Shown here: positions 7,831 through 16,588 of the stretch, in pieces
Layout of the letters: each line of letters opens with the position of its first letter
How positions within the stretch are numbered: the stretch's first letter is position 1
NCBI GenBank assembly: GCA_001689495.1
Contig: LUJS01000043.1
Span: 1-64,000 of the forward strand
Length of the DNA: 64,000 nt
Direction: 5' to 3'
From: Bacteroidales bacterium M8
Lineage (GTDB): Bacteria > Bacteroidota > Bacteroidia > Bacteroidales > Muribaculaceae
Position numbers and translations under genes: made by a program
The notes under the pieces: model-generated
Told to the model about the DNA's origin: nothing
Databases searched by the model: none
What the model saw: only the letters and a program-made list of their open reading frames with translations

Positions 7831-8555
7831 CAGACAACATATATTCATACAGATTCAAACTCACCGCGGCCGAGGTCGACCCTCAGCTCGAGATGCCGCT
7901 GTCGTCGCTGGTCGTGGCCATCATAGACACCGCCACGGCCCACGCCAACGCCATCGGCATAGGCTTCGACAAGCTCAATGCGCACAATGCGTCGTGGGTG
8001 CTGAGCCGCCTGTCGGTCGAGCTCGACGAGACCCCGAGGGTCAACGGCGCATATCGCCTCGACACGTGGGTCGAGAGCGTGGGCCGCTTGTCGTCGGACC
8101 GCGGATTCGCCCTCTTCGACGAGTCGGACGGCCGCTGCATAGGCCGTGTCCACACCGTGTGGATGGCCATCGACATGGATGCCCGCCGCCCGGTGGACCT
8201 GTCGATACTCGGCGACTTCAGCTGTTACATGATCGATCCCGAGTATCCCTCGTCATGCCGGAGGATAGCACCCTTTCAGGACGAGCTCTCCGGCTATGAC
8301 CATACCTTCAAGGTATCCGACATCGACGTCAACTATCACGTCACCACCCGCAGGTACATCGACCTCATCATCGACCTCCAGCCCATGGACTGCTATGAGA
8401 CGTCGCGCCTGACGCGATTCGACATCGCCTTCAAGCACGAGGCGCGATATGGCGAGACGGCCCGCGTGTCGACCAAGGACGGCCTGACGTCGTCCATCAG
8501 CGTCGGCGACCGCCTCTGCGCGCTGGCACGGATGGAAATGGTGTCGAGAATATAA
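7827..8555 (+). CDS. Acyl-ACP thioesterase family protein
   Basis: The 242 residues fit the double-hotdog acyl-acyl carrier protein thioesterase family, which releases fatty acids from their carrier. The first hotdog domain covers about 1-140. The second contains DVNYHVTTRRYIDLI, which corresponds to the family's active-site N-x-H motif. Acyl-ACP thioesterases embedded in the ilv cluster are known in Bacteroidetes; the reason is not settled. A link between branched 2-keto acids and branched fatty acids is plausible but inferred. The ATG overlaps the ilvN stop by four bases, and ilvC follows 59 bases later. Confidence 0.85.
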   Translation: MTDNIYSYRFKLTAAEVDPQLEMPLSSLVVAIIDTATAHANAIGIGFDKLNAHNASWVLSRLSVELDETPRVNGAYRLDTWVESVGRLSSDRGFALFDESDGRCIGRVHTVWMAIDMDARRPVDLSILGDFSCYMIDPEYPSSCRRIAPFQDELSGYDHTFKVSDIDVNYHVTTRRYIDLIIDLQPMDCYETSRLTRFDIAFKHEARYGETARVSTKDGLTSSISVGDRLCALARMEMVSRI

Positions 8556-8614
8556 TGACCAACAGACAAAAAAGGAAATCAATAAATTCATCAAAAAGAT
8601 AAATCCCGTTTATT

Positions 8615-9661
8615 ATGGCAAAACTCAACTTCGGCGGTGTTGAAGAAACCGTCGTTACCCGCGAGGAATTCCCCCTCTCGAAAGCGCTCGAAACACTCAA
8701 GGACGAAACCATCGCAGTGCTCGGCTACGGCGTACAGGGCCCCGGACAGGGCCTTGACCTGCGCGACAACGGCTTCAACGTCATCGTGGGCCAGCGCAAG
8801 GGCAAGACATACGACAAGGCCGTGGCCGACGGATGGGTGCCCGGCGAGACCCTCTTCTCGATCGAGGAGGCCTGCGAGAAGGCCACCATCATCATGTGCC
8901 TGCTCAGCGACGCAGCCGTCATCGAGCAGTGGCCCGTCATCAAGAAGCACCTCACCGCAGGCAAGGCACTCTACTTCAGCCACGGATTCGCCATCAACTG
9001 GAGCGACCGCACCGGCGTGGTGCCCCCCGCCGACGTCGACGTGATCATGGTTGCCCCCAAGGGCTCGGGCACCATGCTGCGCGTGCTCTTCAAGGAGGGC
9101 AAGGGCACCAACTCGTCGTTTGCATTATATCAGGACGCCACCGGCCGCGCCCTCGACCGCTGTCTGGCCCTCGGCATCGGCATCGGCTCGGGCTATCTGT
9201 TCGAGACCACCTTCCAGCGCGAGGCCGTCAGCGACCTCGTGGGCGAGCGCGGCTCGCTGATGGGCGCCATTCAGGGCCTCTTCCTCGCCCAGTACGAAGT
9301 GCTCCGCGAGAACGGCCACACACCCTCCGAGGCATTCAACGAGACCGTCGAGGAGCTGACCCAGTCGCTCATGCCCCTCTTTGCCGACCGCGGCATGGAC
9401 TGGATGTATGCCAACTGCTCGACCACCGCACAGCGTGGCGCGCTCGACTGGATGGGCCCGTTCCACGACGCCATCAAGCCCGTGGTGCGCGACCTCTATG
9501 ACGCCGTCAAGACCGGCAAGGAGGCCCAGAACTCGATCGACTCAAACTCAAAGCCCGACTATCGCGAAGGCCTCGAGAAAGAGCTGAAGGCACTGCGCGA
9601 GAGCGAGATGTGGCAGGCCGGCGCCACCGTGCGCACCCTGCGCCCCGAAAACGCAAAATAA
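8615..9661 (+). CDS. ilvC: Ketol-acid reductoisomerase
   Basis: IlvC isomerises and reduces acetolactate or acetohydroxybutyrate with NADPH, the step between IlvBN and IlvD. The 348-residue protein shows a Rossmann nucleotide-binding start (VLGYGVQGPGQGLDLRDNGF) and the all-alpha KARI C-terminal domain with VSDLVGERGSLMGAIQGLF. It is the short-type enzyme, with one C-terminal domain. It is last in the ilv operon, and a terminator follows at 9687-9719. Confidence 0.97.
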   Translation: MAKLNFGGVEETVVTREEFPLSKALETLKDETIAVLGYGVQGPGQGLDLRDNGFNVIVGQRKGKTYDKAVADGWVPGETLFSIEEACEKATIIMCLLSDAAVIEQWPVIKKHLTAGKALYFSHGFAINWSDRTGVVPPADVDVIMVAPKGSGTMLRVLFKEGKGTNSSFALYQDATGRALDRCLALGIGIGSGYLFETTFQREAVSDLVGERGSLMGAIQGLFLAQYEVLRENGHTPSEAFNETVEELTQSLMPLFADRGMDWMYANCSTTAQRGALDWMGPFHDAIKPVVRDLYDAVKTGKEAQNSIDSNSKPDYREGLEKELKALRESEMWQAGATVRTLRPENAK

Positions 9662-9686
9662 AGATCAATCGATACCAATAGCAGCA

Positions 9687-9727
9687 GGGCGGGCCAGTGC
9701 GTGATGCACAGACCCGCCCGAATTTTT
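9687..9727 (+). terminator. Terminator of the ilv operon
   Basis: GGGCGGG (9687-9693) pairs with CCCGCCC (9713-9719) around a 19-base loop, followed by G, AA and five T residues. It lies 25 bases after the ilvC stop, between convergent genes. Confidence 0.85.
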
Positions 9728-9773
9728 GTGGGTTGGACCGGATTTTATAGGTCAAATAGGTCTAATGGGTCAA

Positions 9774-10526
9774 CTATGCCGGAAACACTCTGTCGTTCTT
9801 TAGGTTGGGGGCGAGGGCGGCGAAGTGCTTGCGGGCGTCTGAGGTGGTGAGGTACTTGTCTATGATGTCGGCATGGCGGGCGTTGTGCAGGTCGGTGCCC
9901 AGAAAGTCGACATAGCCTTTCTCTATCAGTTGCTCGGCGATCTTCTTCTCGTGCTTGCCATAGGCGCCGGCCAGCGAGAGCACGTTGACCTGAAAGTATG
10001 TGCCCGCGCGGTGCAGGTCGTCATAGCGTGTCGACGAGCGGTCGTGATAGTAGTAATATCTCTCGGGATGCGCCAGTATGGGGCGCAGGCCCTGCAGGCG
10101 CAGGTCGTAGAGGAACTGGTCGAGCTGCCACGGCTCCTGTATGAACGAGTTCTCGACGAGGATATAGTCGTCGGGCATGGTCTGTATCTGACCGGCCTTG
10201 AGGAGCTCGCGGAAATAGTCGTCGATGCGGTTTTCGGAAGCGCGCTCCACCTTGATGCCGTTGCCGCGGCGCTTGAGCTCGGCATGCAGCTCCTCGAGGG
10301 CGGGGTCGAGAATGTCGGGGGTGTTCTCGAACGAACATTCGGTGATGTGCGGCGTGGCGATGATGCGGCGTATGCCCCACGACTGCATCCTCTCGATGAG
10401 GTCGGCAGATGTGGCCGCGTCGGGCGACCCGTCATCGACACCGGGCACGATGTGGCAGTGGATGTCTGTCGCGAACGGCAGCCTCGCAGGCTCCTTGGGG
10501 CGTGAGAATATGCTGAATATTGACAT
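9774..10526 (-). CDS. CpsB/YwqE-type tyrosine-protein phosphatase (PHP family)
   Basis: This 250-residue protein belongs to the polymerase-and-histidinol-phosphatase (PHP) metal-dependent family. DIHCHIVPGVDDG (about residues 21-33) gives the first metal ligands, IIATPHITE the next, LAHPERYYYY a third and FLGTDLHNAR the last. CpsB-like enzymes dephosphorylate the bacterial tyrosine kinases that control capsule or exopolysaccharide export. No kinase or capsule gene lies nearby, so its partner is elsewhere. It sits 50 bases downstream of the pectate lyase gene on the same strand and might be read from it. No own promoter was recognised. Confidence 0.88.
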   Translation of the reverse strand: MSIFSIFSRPKEPARLPFATDIHCHIVPGVDDGSPDAATSADLIERMQSWGIRRIIATPHITECSFENTPDILDPALEELHAELKRRGNGIKVERASENRIDDYFRELLKAGQIQTMPDDYILVENSFIQEPWQLDQFLYDLRLQGLRPILAHPERYYYYHDRSSTRYDDLHRAGTYFQVNVLSLAGAYGKHEKKIAEQLIEKGYVDFLGTDLHNARHADIIDKYLTTSDARKHFAALAPNLKNDRVFPA

Positions 10527-10576
10527 GTTTGCTATATTTGTATTATATTATAACGCCTTGCGGGTGCTAAATATTG

Positions 10577-12214
10577 TCATGCTCCGGTCGTCGGGGGCAG
10601 CAGGTGGGCGACGAGCGAGTTCATGTATTCCTCGAGCCACGTGTAGCCCGAGGGGGCGGTGTGGTTGCGGTCGGCGGGGTCGGCGGGATTGAGGCCGTTG
10701 GCGGTTTCCCACTCGTCGGGGATGCCGTCGCCGTCGGTGTCGGCGGGCGGTGTCTGTGTCCTCAGCGCGGGCCATCCGCGGGTGCCGTCGGCGTATGTCA
10801 CCTGTTGCTGCGAGTCGATGATGCCGTCGGGGGTATAGGATACGGTGCCGTTGCGGGCGTCGTCGACCACGGTGCGGTCATACTCGTCGCGGTGCAGGGA
10901 GGCTCCGGCCAGATCGAGCACCAGCCCGTATGCCTCGGTGGCGCTGTGCGTGGTGACGGGGGCAAAGGGCATAGGCCGGTCGAGCCTGATGTCGCGGGCT
11001 ATCTCCTCGTCCCAATAGTTGTCGAAGTCGTCGGGCTTGATGTGTCTGAGCACTCCGGTGCCCCAGTTGTCGGCGGCCACCTCGGGGTGCGAGTGGTTGA
11101 CGTTGCCCGACACATGGAACCGTCCCCACTTGTGCAGCATCGGCACCCACACGTTCCACCCCACCTTGACGCGCGTGCCGCCGATGGTGACCGTAGAGTC
11201 AGACATGTCAATGACGTGTCTGTGTCCGGCGATGTCGATGATGTTGCGGCCCCCCTTGGGCGAGCCCTCGCGCATGGCCGAGACCATGTCGGGGGTGACC
11301 GAGTCGCCCGTCAGGCGGGTATATTCCTCGGCCATCCGCCTGAGGTCAAGGCAGTAGCGCAGGGTGCGTATGCCGGGGTTGGCTATCTTGTCGGGCATGG
11401 CGTTCTCCTGTGCCGAGGGCCGGAAATAGTTGTTGACGATGTTGACGGTCATGCCCTCGCCGCCATAGCATCCGCCGCTGCCGTGGTTGTATATCACGTT
11501 GTTGCGCAGGTCCATGCGCTCGTCGGTCTGCGTGAACGGGCTGGGGCCGAGGCGCGGCGTGCGCGACTTGTGGCTGGACAGCAGGTTGTGGTGATAGCTG
11601 ATGTCGCTGCCGCCCCAGTTGCCGCCATATCCGTGCTGGCCCTTGTGGTGGCCGCCCGAGTTGAGGCTGTGCGAGCCTATGCACCACTGCACGGTGCAGT
11701 CGGCCATGCCGTAGACCGAGATGCACTCGTCGACGCTCCAGCTGACCGAACAGTGGTCCACCATGATGCCTCGGTGCTTGCTGCCGCCGAGGCCGTCCCC
11801 CTCGTGGTGGGCCACCTGACGGTCGCCGAGGCGGAATCGCATGAAGCGGATGATGACGTTGTCGGCCTGTATCAGGAACGGGAAGTCGGCTATGCACACG
11901 CCGTCGCCCGGGGCTGTCTGTCCGGCTATGGTGACGTCCGGACTCTCGAGCCGCAACTGTGATTTGAGGAATATCGTGCCCGAGACATCGAACACTATGG
12001 TGCGGGGTCCCTGCTGCATGCAGGCGTGCCTGAACGAGCCCGGCAGCGTATCGTCGTCGAGGCGGGTGACGTGGCACACCTCGCCTCCGCGTCCGCCTGT
12101 AACATACATGCCGAATCCCTCGGCTCCGGGGAATGCCGTCAGCGCCGTGGCCGCGGTCGCGGCGGCAGCCGACATGAGCAGGCCGGCCGACAGGGCTTTG
12201 AGTCTTGATTTCAT
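10577..12214 (-). CDS. Secreted pectate lyase family protein (PL1-like)
   Basis: The 545-residue protein has a signal peptide (residues 1-27, ending in ATALT) and then the right-handed beta-helix of pectate lyases, opening AFPGAEGFGMYVTGGRGGEV. Typical helix turns follow (TIAGQTAPGDGVCI, HRGIMVDHCSVSWSVDEC, DISYHHNLLSSHKSRTPRLG). Near residue 515 the acidic DTDGDGIPDEWE motif looks like a calcium-binding thrombospondin type 3 repeat. Lyases of this kind cut galacturonan by beta-elimination outside the cell or in the periplasm. It has its own promoter (12243-12273) and is far from the main pectin locus (50-64 kb). The exact substrate cannot be told from sequence. Confidence 0.85.
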   Translation of the reverse strand: MKSRLKALSAGLLMSAAAATAATALTAFPGAEGFGMYVTGGRGGEVCHVTRLDDDTLPGSFRHACMQQGPRTIVFDVSGTIFLKSQLRLESPDVTIAGQTAPGDGVCIADFPFLIQADNVIIRFMRFRLGDRQVAHHEGDGLGGSKHRGIMVDHCSVSWSVDECISVYGMADCTVQWCIGSHSLNSGGHHKGQHGYGGNWGGSDISYHHNLLSSHKSRTPRLGPSPFTQTDERMDLRNNVIYNHGSGGCYGGEGMTVNIVNNYFRPSAQENAMPDKIANPGIRTLRYCLDLRRMAEEYTRLTGDSVTPDMVSAMREGSPKGGRNIIDIAGHRHVIDMSDSTVTIGGTRVKVGWNVWVPMLHKWGRFHVSGNVNHSHPEVAADNWGTGVLRHIKPDDFDNYWDEEIARDIRLDRPMPFAPVTTHSATEAYGLVLDLAGASLHRDEYDRTVVDDARNGTVSYTPDGIIDSQQQVTYADGTRGWPALRTQTPPADTDGDGIPDEWETANGLNPADPADRNHTAPSGYTWLEEYMNSLVAHLLPPTTGA

Positions 12215-12242
12215 GGTCTGAGGTCTGATGATGATTGGAATA

Positions 12243-12273
12243 CAAAAATATGCAAAATCCGCGTCTCGGGCAA
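12243..12273 (-). promoter_or_regulatory. Promoter of the pectate lyase gene
   Basis: On the minus strand TTG (12273-12271) and TATTTTTG (12250-12243) are 20 bases apart, a full match to the Bacteroidetes pattern. Transcription should start near 12236, 22 bases before the ATG. Confidence 0.75.
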
Positions 12274-12326
12274 GTGCGTGGCGTGATGATTATGAATTTT
12301 TATATATCCGCGGCACCGGGCCGGTG

Positions 12327-12357
12327 TTGCGGATGTCGGGGAAATGTCGTAACTTTG
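12327..12357 (+). promoter_or_regulatory. Promoter of the GH25 gene
   Basis: TTG (12327-12329), 20 bases, TAACTTTG (12350-12357). The box ends only four bases before the assigned ATG at 12362. The expected start of transcription (about 12362-12364) therefore falls on the start codon. Confidence 0.75.
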
Positions 12358-12361
12358 CCTT

Positions 12362-13066
12362 ATGCCGCATGTAGTCCGTGTCATATCGCGTCTGGTGGCG
12401 CTGTCGGCCCTGCTCGCCGTGGTGGGGTGCTCGGGCCATGCGCCGTCGGCTCCGTATCCCGACCCGCTGAAGTATGAGGTGCGCGGCATCGACATTTCGG
12501 CCCACAACGGCGACATCGACTTCGGCAAGGTCAGGGAGCAGGGCTATGAGTTCGTCATCGTCAAGGCCACCGAGGGTGGCACGTTCCGCGACCGCCGCTT
12601 CTTGGACAACGTGCGTCTGGCGCGCGAGGCGGGGCTCAAGGTTGGTGCCTATCACTTCTTCCGCTTCGACACCCCGGGCTACATGCAGGGACTCAACTTT
12701 GCCGGCGTCCTCGAGGGGCACGACGTGGACCTGCCCGCGGTCATAGACATCGAGGAGTGGACCAACCCCAACTCGCAGGCCACGCCGCTGGTGGTGACTC
12801 GTCTGGCCGAGATGATAGACCATCTCGAGAGCCGCGGACACCGCGTGATGCTCTATACCAACAAGAACGGCTATAACCGCTTCATCCGCGAGCTGCCGAG
12901 GTCGCTGCCCCTGTGGATATGCTCGCTGGGCGAGGAGCCCGCCGAGGGCGACTGGACGCTGTGGCAGGCCACGCACTCGGGCAGGGTCGAGGGGATAGAC
13001 CATCCCGTCGACATCAACGCCTTCAGGGGCTCGCGCGCGGACTGGTGCCTTTTTGCGGGCGAATGA
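12362..13066 (+). CDS. GH25 lysozyme-like lipoprotein
   Basis: This 234-residue protein is a glycoside hydrolase family 25 member, the fold of peptidoglycan-cutting muramidases. Residues 1-23 form a lipoprotein signal ending in AVVGC. The GH25 barrel starts at RGIDISAHNGDIDF (D44), and the catalytic pair sits in VIDIEEW (D129 and E131). The end, DINAFRGSRADW, matches the family's closing strand. It is likely anchored in a membrane and acts on cell wall, of self or neighbours. The promoter places the ATG at or next to the transcript start. The mRNA may thus be leaderless, or translation may start at the in-frame GTG at 12395 with a shorter signal. Confidence 0.88.
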   Translation: MPHVVRVISRLVALSALLAVVGCSGHAPSAPYPDPLKYEVRGIDISAHNGDIDFGKVREQGYEFVIVKATEGGTFRDRRFLDNVRLAREAGLKVGAYHFFRFDTPGYMQGLNFAGVLEGHDVDLPAVIDIEEWTNPNSQATPLVVTRLAEMIDHLESRGHRVMLYTNKNGYNRFIRELPRSLPLWICSLGEEPAEGDWTLWQATHSGRVEGIDHPVDINAFRGSRADWCLFAGE

Positions 13067-13108
13067 CATCCCGGCCACACAATAACCGCCTGACTTTATA
13101 CGTTATAT

Positions 13109-16100
13109 ATGTTGATGAAAACCGTGCTTAAATATCTATACATCATACTCCTTGCGCTGGCCATGCCGACAGCCGCGAGGGCTTTCGCACCCGATACTTA
13201 CGCCCCGGCGTCGGCGCTGGCCGAGGGGCGCTGGGTGCGCATCAGTGTCTCGGAGACCGGAATGCATCTTGTCTCAAACTCGGACCTGCGCTCGTGGGGC
13301 TTTACGGACCCCTCGAAGGTGAGGGTCTACGGCTATGGCGGCCGCCGCATCGCCGACCAGTTCACGGCCTCGACCTATGTCGACGACCTGCCCGTGGTGC
13401 AGTCAGAGACCACCGCGAGGGGCATCGTGTTCTATGGCGTAGCCACCGACACCCGCATCGACGTGGCCAAGACGCAATGGCACTACAGGGCCTACAATCC
13501 GTATGACACCAAGGGATATTATTTTCTGTCGGACCGCGAGGCCGAGCCCCGCGAGATACCTGTCGAGGGTCGCGAGCCGCAGGGCGAGACACTGACCGTG
13601 TTTGCCGAGGGGCTCTTCCACGAGAAGGACGAGACGTCGCCCATGGAGAGCGGACACCTGCTGCTGGGCGAGGACTTCAGGTTCAACCCCACGCGCCAGT
13701 TCAAGTTCCAGATGCCCGGGCGCGTCGAGGGCACCGACGTGTGGATGCAGTGCGACTTCTATGCCGCCTCGAGCTCGACGACCCAGCTCTCGTTCACGGC
13801 CAACGGCGGCGAGATAGCCTCGGGCCCGTCGGACCGCGTCAGGGCCTCGCAGGAGGATGGCGACACATGCCGCATACGCAAGGTGTTCCGCGTCACGGGC
13901 GAGACCCTCAACCTCGGCATCACTGCGAAGGGTGGGGGCAGCATGCGCATGGCCAACCTCGACAACCTCGCCGTGGGCTATGTGCGCGCGCTGGCCATGC
14001 CCTCGTCGGGCACGCTCGCGTTCGGACTTCCCGTCGGGTCGCCCGAGCTGGCCGGTGCCACCGCCGACACCCGAGTGTGGGACGTGACCTCGCCCCTCGC
14101 CATCACCCGCATGAAGGTCACCGCCACACCCCGCGGCGTGGCGTGGACCAACGAGTTCTATGGCAACCGCCGCTATGTGGCGTGGAACGAGAACGCCACC
14201 TTCCTCACCCCCCGCATAGCCGACCGCAACGTGGGCAACCAGAATCTGCACGGCACGGCCAATCCCGACATGGTCATCGTCACACACCCCTCGCTCAAGG
14301 CTAAGGCCGAGCGCATAGCCGCCCTCCATGCGGCCGAGCCCGACACGCTGGCGGTGCAGGTGGTGACGCTGCAGGAGGTGTATAACGAATTCTCGTCGGG
14401 CACGGCAGACTATAACGCCTTCCGCCGCCTGATGAAGATGTATTATGACCGCTCGGTGGCCGACCCCTCGCTCAAGGCTCCCAAATACCTGCTGCTGATG
14501 GGTGGCGTGACCTACGACCACCGCGGCCTCACCGCCGCATGGCGCGGGTCGGGCGCGACGATAGTGCCGACGTGGCAGACGGACATCGCCAACAACGAGA
14601 GCTACTCGTATTGCTCGGACGACCCCGTGGCCTTCCTCGAGGACAATGCCGGACTGATGACGGGCCGCGACAAGATGAACATAGCCGTGGGCCGCGTGCC
14701 CGCGCGCTCGGTCAGGGAGGCCGAGGTCTTCACCGACCGTCTTGAGTCATACATCAAGTCGCCCGGACAGGGCGAATGGCGCAACCGCGTGCTGCTGCTG
14801 GCCGACGACGGCGACAGCGGCATACACCTCACCCAGACCGAGACCGTCGAGCAGTCGATGCGCGGCAACGGCTCGGGCGAGGACATGACATACCGCAAGG
14901 TCTATCTCGACGCATTCGCCCTGCAGGGCGGCGTCACCGTGGCCGCGCGCGAGAAACTGCACTCGCTGCTCACCGACGGCGTCGTGTGGTGGAACTATAT
15001 CGGCCATGCCTCGCCCACGGCACTGTCTGGCGAGGGGGTCTTCACCATCGACGACGTCAGGGGCCTGTACCTGAGGAAACCGGCGTTCTTCTATGGCGCC
15101 ACCTGCTCGTTTGTCGAGTGGGACCGCATCGAGGAGGCCGGCCTGCAGAAACTGACCCTCGAGGAGTCTGGCGGCCTCATCGGCGGCATCGCTGCCGTGC
15201 GCCCCGTGCAGATAGCCCGCAACGGCCCCTTCTCGGCCACGATGGCCTCCGAGCTCTTCACCCGCGGCAATGACGGGCGCATGCGTCCCGTGGCCGAGGT
15301 GCTGCGTCTGGCCAAGAACCGCACCCTCAACGAGAACAACAAGATGCGCTACGTCATGCTGGGCGACCCGGCCATGCGTCTGGCCATCCCCGGCAACACC
15401 GTGTCGCTCGACTCGGTCAACGGCATCAAGGTGACCCCCATCGACGACGACACCGCCGACCCGGTGGTGATTCCCGCCTTCTCGCGCGTCAGGTTTGCCG
15501 GCTCGGTGCTCGACTCCGACGGCCGCGTCACCGAGGGCTTTGACGGATACGTCAGCCTCACGCTCTATGACGCCGAGCAGTCGTTCTCGACCGTGCGCGG
15601 CGACTTTGACAACCCCTATGTGGCCGACGAGCAGGGCGAGCGCCTCTTCACGGGCCGCGGAACAGTCAAGGGTGGCCGGTGGTCGGTCGAGGTGGTGCTC
15701 CCCTCCGAGATAGCCGACAACTATCGTCCCGCCACGCTCTCGCTCTATGCCCGCTGCGAGGCCGACGGCGCCGAGGCTCTGGGCGTGAGCCGCGACCTCT
15801 ATGTCTATGGCATCACCGACGACGGCATCACCGACAACGTAGCCCCCGAGATCGAATACCTCTACCTCAACCACGAGACATTCCGCAGCGGCGACACCGT
15901 CAACGACACCCCGATGCTGCTGGCCCGCGTCAGCGACAACACCGCCCTCAACATGGCCGCCAACGGCATTGGCCACCAGATGAGCCTGCGCATCGACAAC
16001 ACCACCACGCTCACCGACATCTCGGCCTCGTTCACCCCCGACGCCGACGGCACTCCGGGCGGCGTAATAGCCTATCAGATGCCCGAGATCAAGACCGGCG

Positions 16101-16498
16101 CCCACCACGCCGTGTTCAAGGTCTGGGACGTGGCCGGCAACAGCGCCACCTCTGAGTTCGACTTCTTTGTCGACCCCACTGTCGCCCCCAAGATATTCGA
16201 CGTCTATACCGACGCCAACCCCGCCACGGTCGAGGCCAACTTCTACATCAGCCACAACCGTCCCGACGCCATGCTCGACGTGGCGGTCGAGATATACGAC
16301 ATCTCGGGCCGCAAGGTGTGGACCTCGTCCGTCAAGGGCAGGGCCGACATGTTCTCGTCGGCACCCGTGCGCTGGGACCTCACCGACGGCAGCGGCCGCC
16401 GCGTGGGCAGGGGCATATACCTCTACAGGACCACCGTGACCACCGACGGCTCGCAGCCGTCGACCGAGACACGCCGTCTGGCCGTGGCTCCTATGTGA
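13109..16498 (+). CDS. porU: Type IX secretion system sortase PorU
   Basis: PorU is the cell-surface C25 (gingipain-like) cysteine peptidase that removes the C-terminal sorting domain from T9SS cargo and attaches the cargo to the surface. The 1129 residues match the usual PorU length. A signal peptide ends at ARAFA. Beta-rich domains precede the C25 domain (about 395-760), with the catalytic histidine in NYIGHASP (H633) and cysteine in GATCSFVEWD (C666). An immunoglobulin-like region and a FlgD-type C-terminal part (VEIYDISGRKVWTS, LTDGSGRRVGRGIYLYRT) follow. An in-frame ATG two codons later is an equal start candidate. The T9SS-type tails at 992-2395 and 17666-20134 are plausible clients. 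Confidence 0.92.
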   Translation: MLMKTVLKYLYIILLALAMPTAARAFAPDTYAPASALAEGRWVRISVSETGMHLVSNSDLRSWGFTDPSKVRVYGYGGRRIADQFTASTYVDDLPVVQSETTARGIVFYGVATDTRIDVAKTQWHYRAYNPYDTKGYYFLSDREAEPREIPVEGREPQGETLTVFAEGLFHEKDETSPMESGHLLLGEDFRFNPTRQFKFQMPGRVEGTDVWMQCDFYAASSSTTQLSFTANGGEIASGPSDRVRASQEDGDTCRIRKVFRVTGETLNLGITAKGGGSMRMANLDNLAVGYVRALAMPSSGTLAFGLPVGSPELAGATADTRVWDVTSPLAITRMKVTATPRGVAWTNEFYGNRRYVAWNENATFLTPRIADRNVGNQNLHGTANPDMVIVTHPSLKAKAERIAALHAAEPDTLAVQVVTLQEVYNEFSSGTADYNAFRRLMKMYYDRSVADPSLKAPKYLLLMGGVTYDHRGLTAAWRGSGATIVPTWQTDIANNESYSYCSDDPVAFLEDNAGLMTGRDKMNIAVGRVPARSVREAEVFTDRLESYIKSPGQGEWRNRVLLLADDGDSGIHLTQTETVEQSMRGNGSGEDMTYRKVYLDAFALQGGVTVAAREKLHSLLTDGVVWWNYIGHASPTALSGEGVFTIDDVRGLYLRKPAFFYGATCSFVEWDRIEEAGLQKLTLEESGGLIGGIAAVRPVQIARNGPFSATMASELFTRGNDGRMRPVAEVLRLAKNRTLNENNKMRYVMLGDPAMRLAIPGNTVSLDSVNGIKVTPIDDDTADPVVIPAFSRVRFAGSVLDSDGRVTEGFDGYVSLTLYDAEQSFSTVRGDFDNPYVADEQGERLFTGRGTVKGGRWSVEVVLPSEIADNYRPATLSLYARCEADGAEALGVSRDLYVYGITDDGITDNVAPEIEYLYLNHETFRSGDTVNDTPMLLARVSDNTALNMAANGIGHQMSLRIDNTTTLTDISASFTPDADGTPGGVIAYQMPEIKTGAHHAVFKVWDVAGNSATSEFDFFVDPTVAPKIFDVYTDANPATVEANFYISHNRPDAMLDVAVEIYDISGRKVWTSSVKGRADMFSSAPVRWDLTDGSGRRVGRGIYLYRTTVTTDGSQPSTETRRLAVAPM

Positions 16499-16588
16499 CG
16501 TGCAGCCCGAAAACGACAGTGATTCTGAACATTTTGGCACCTGCAGGCATTATATGTTAGTGATATTTTGCAAAAACAGACATTTTTT

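Noticed and set aside
10574..11962. 462-codon plus-strand frame over the pectate lyase gene
   Set aside because: Shadow frame. The minus strand encodes a signal peptide and pectate lyase repeats across the same bases.
14747..16540. 597-codon minus-strand frame inside porU
   Set aside because: Antisense shadow of porU, with low-complexity composition and no start context.
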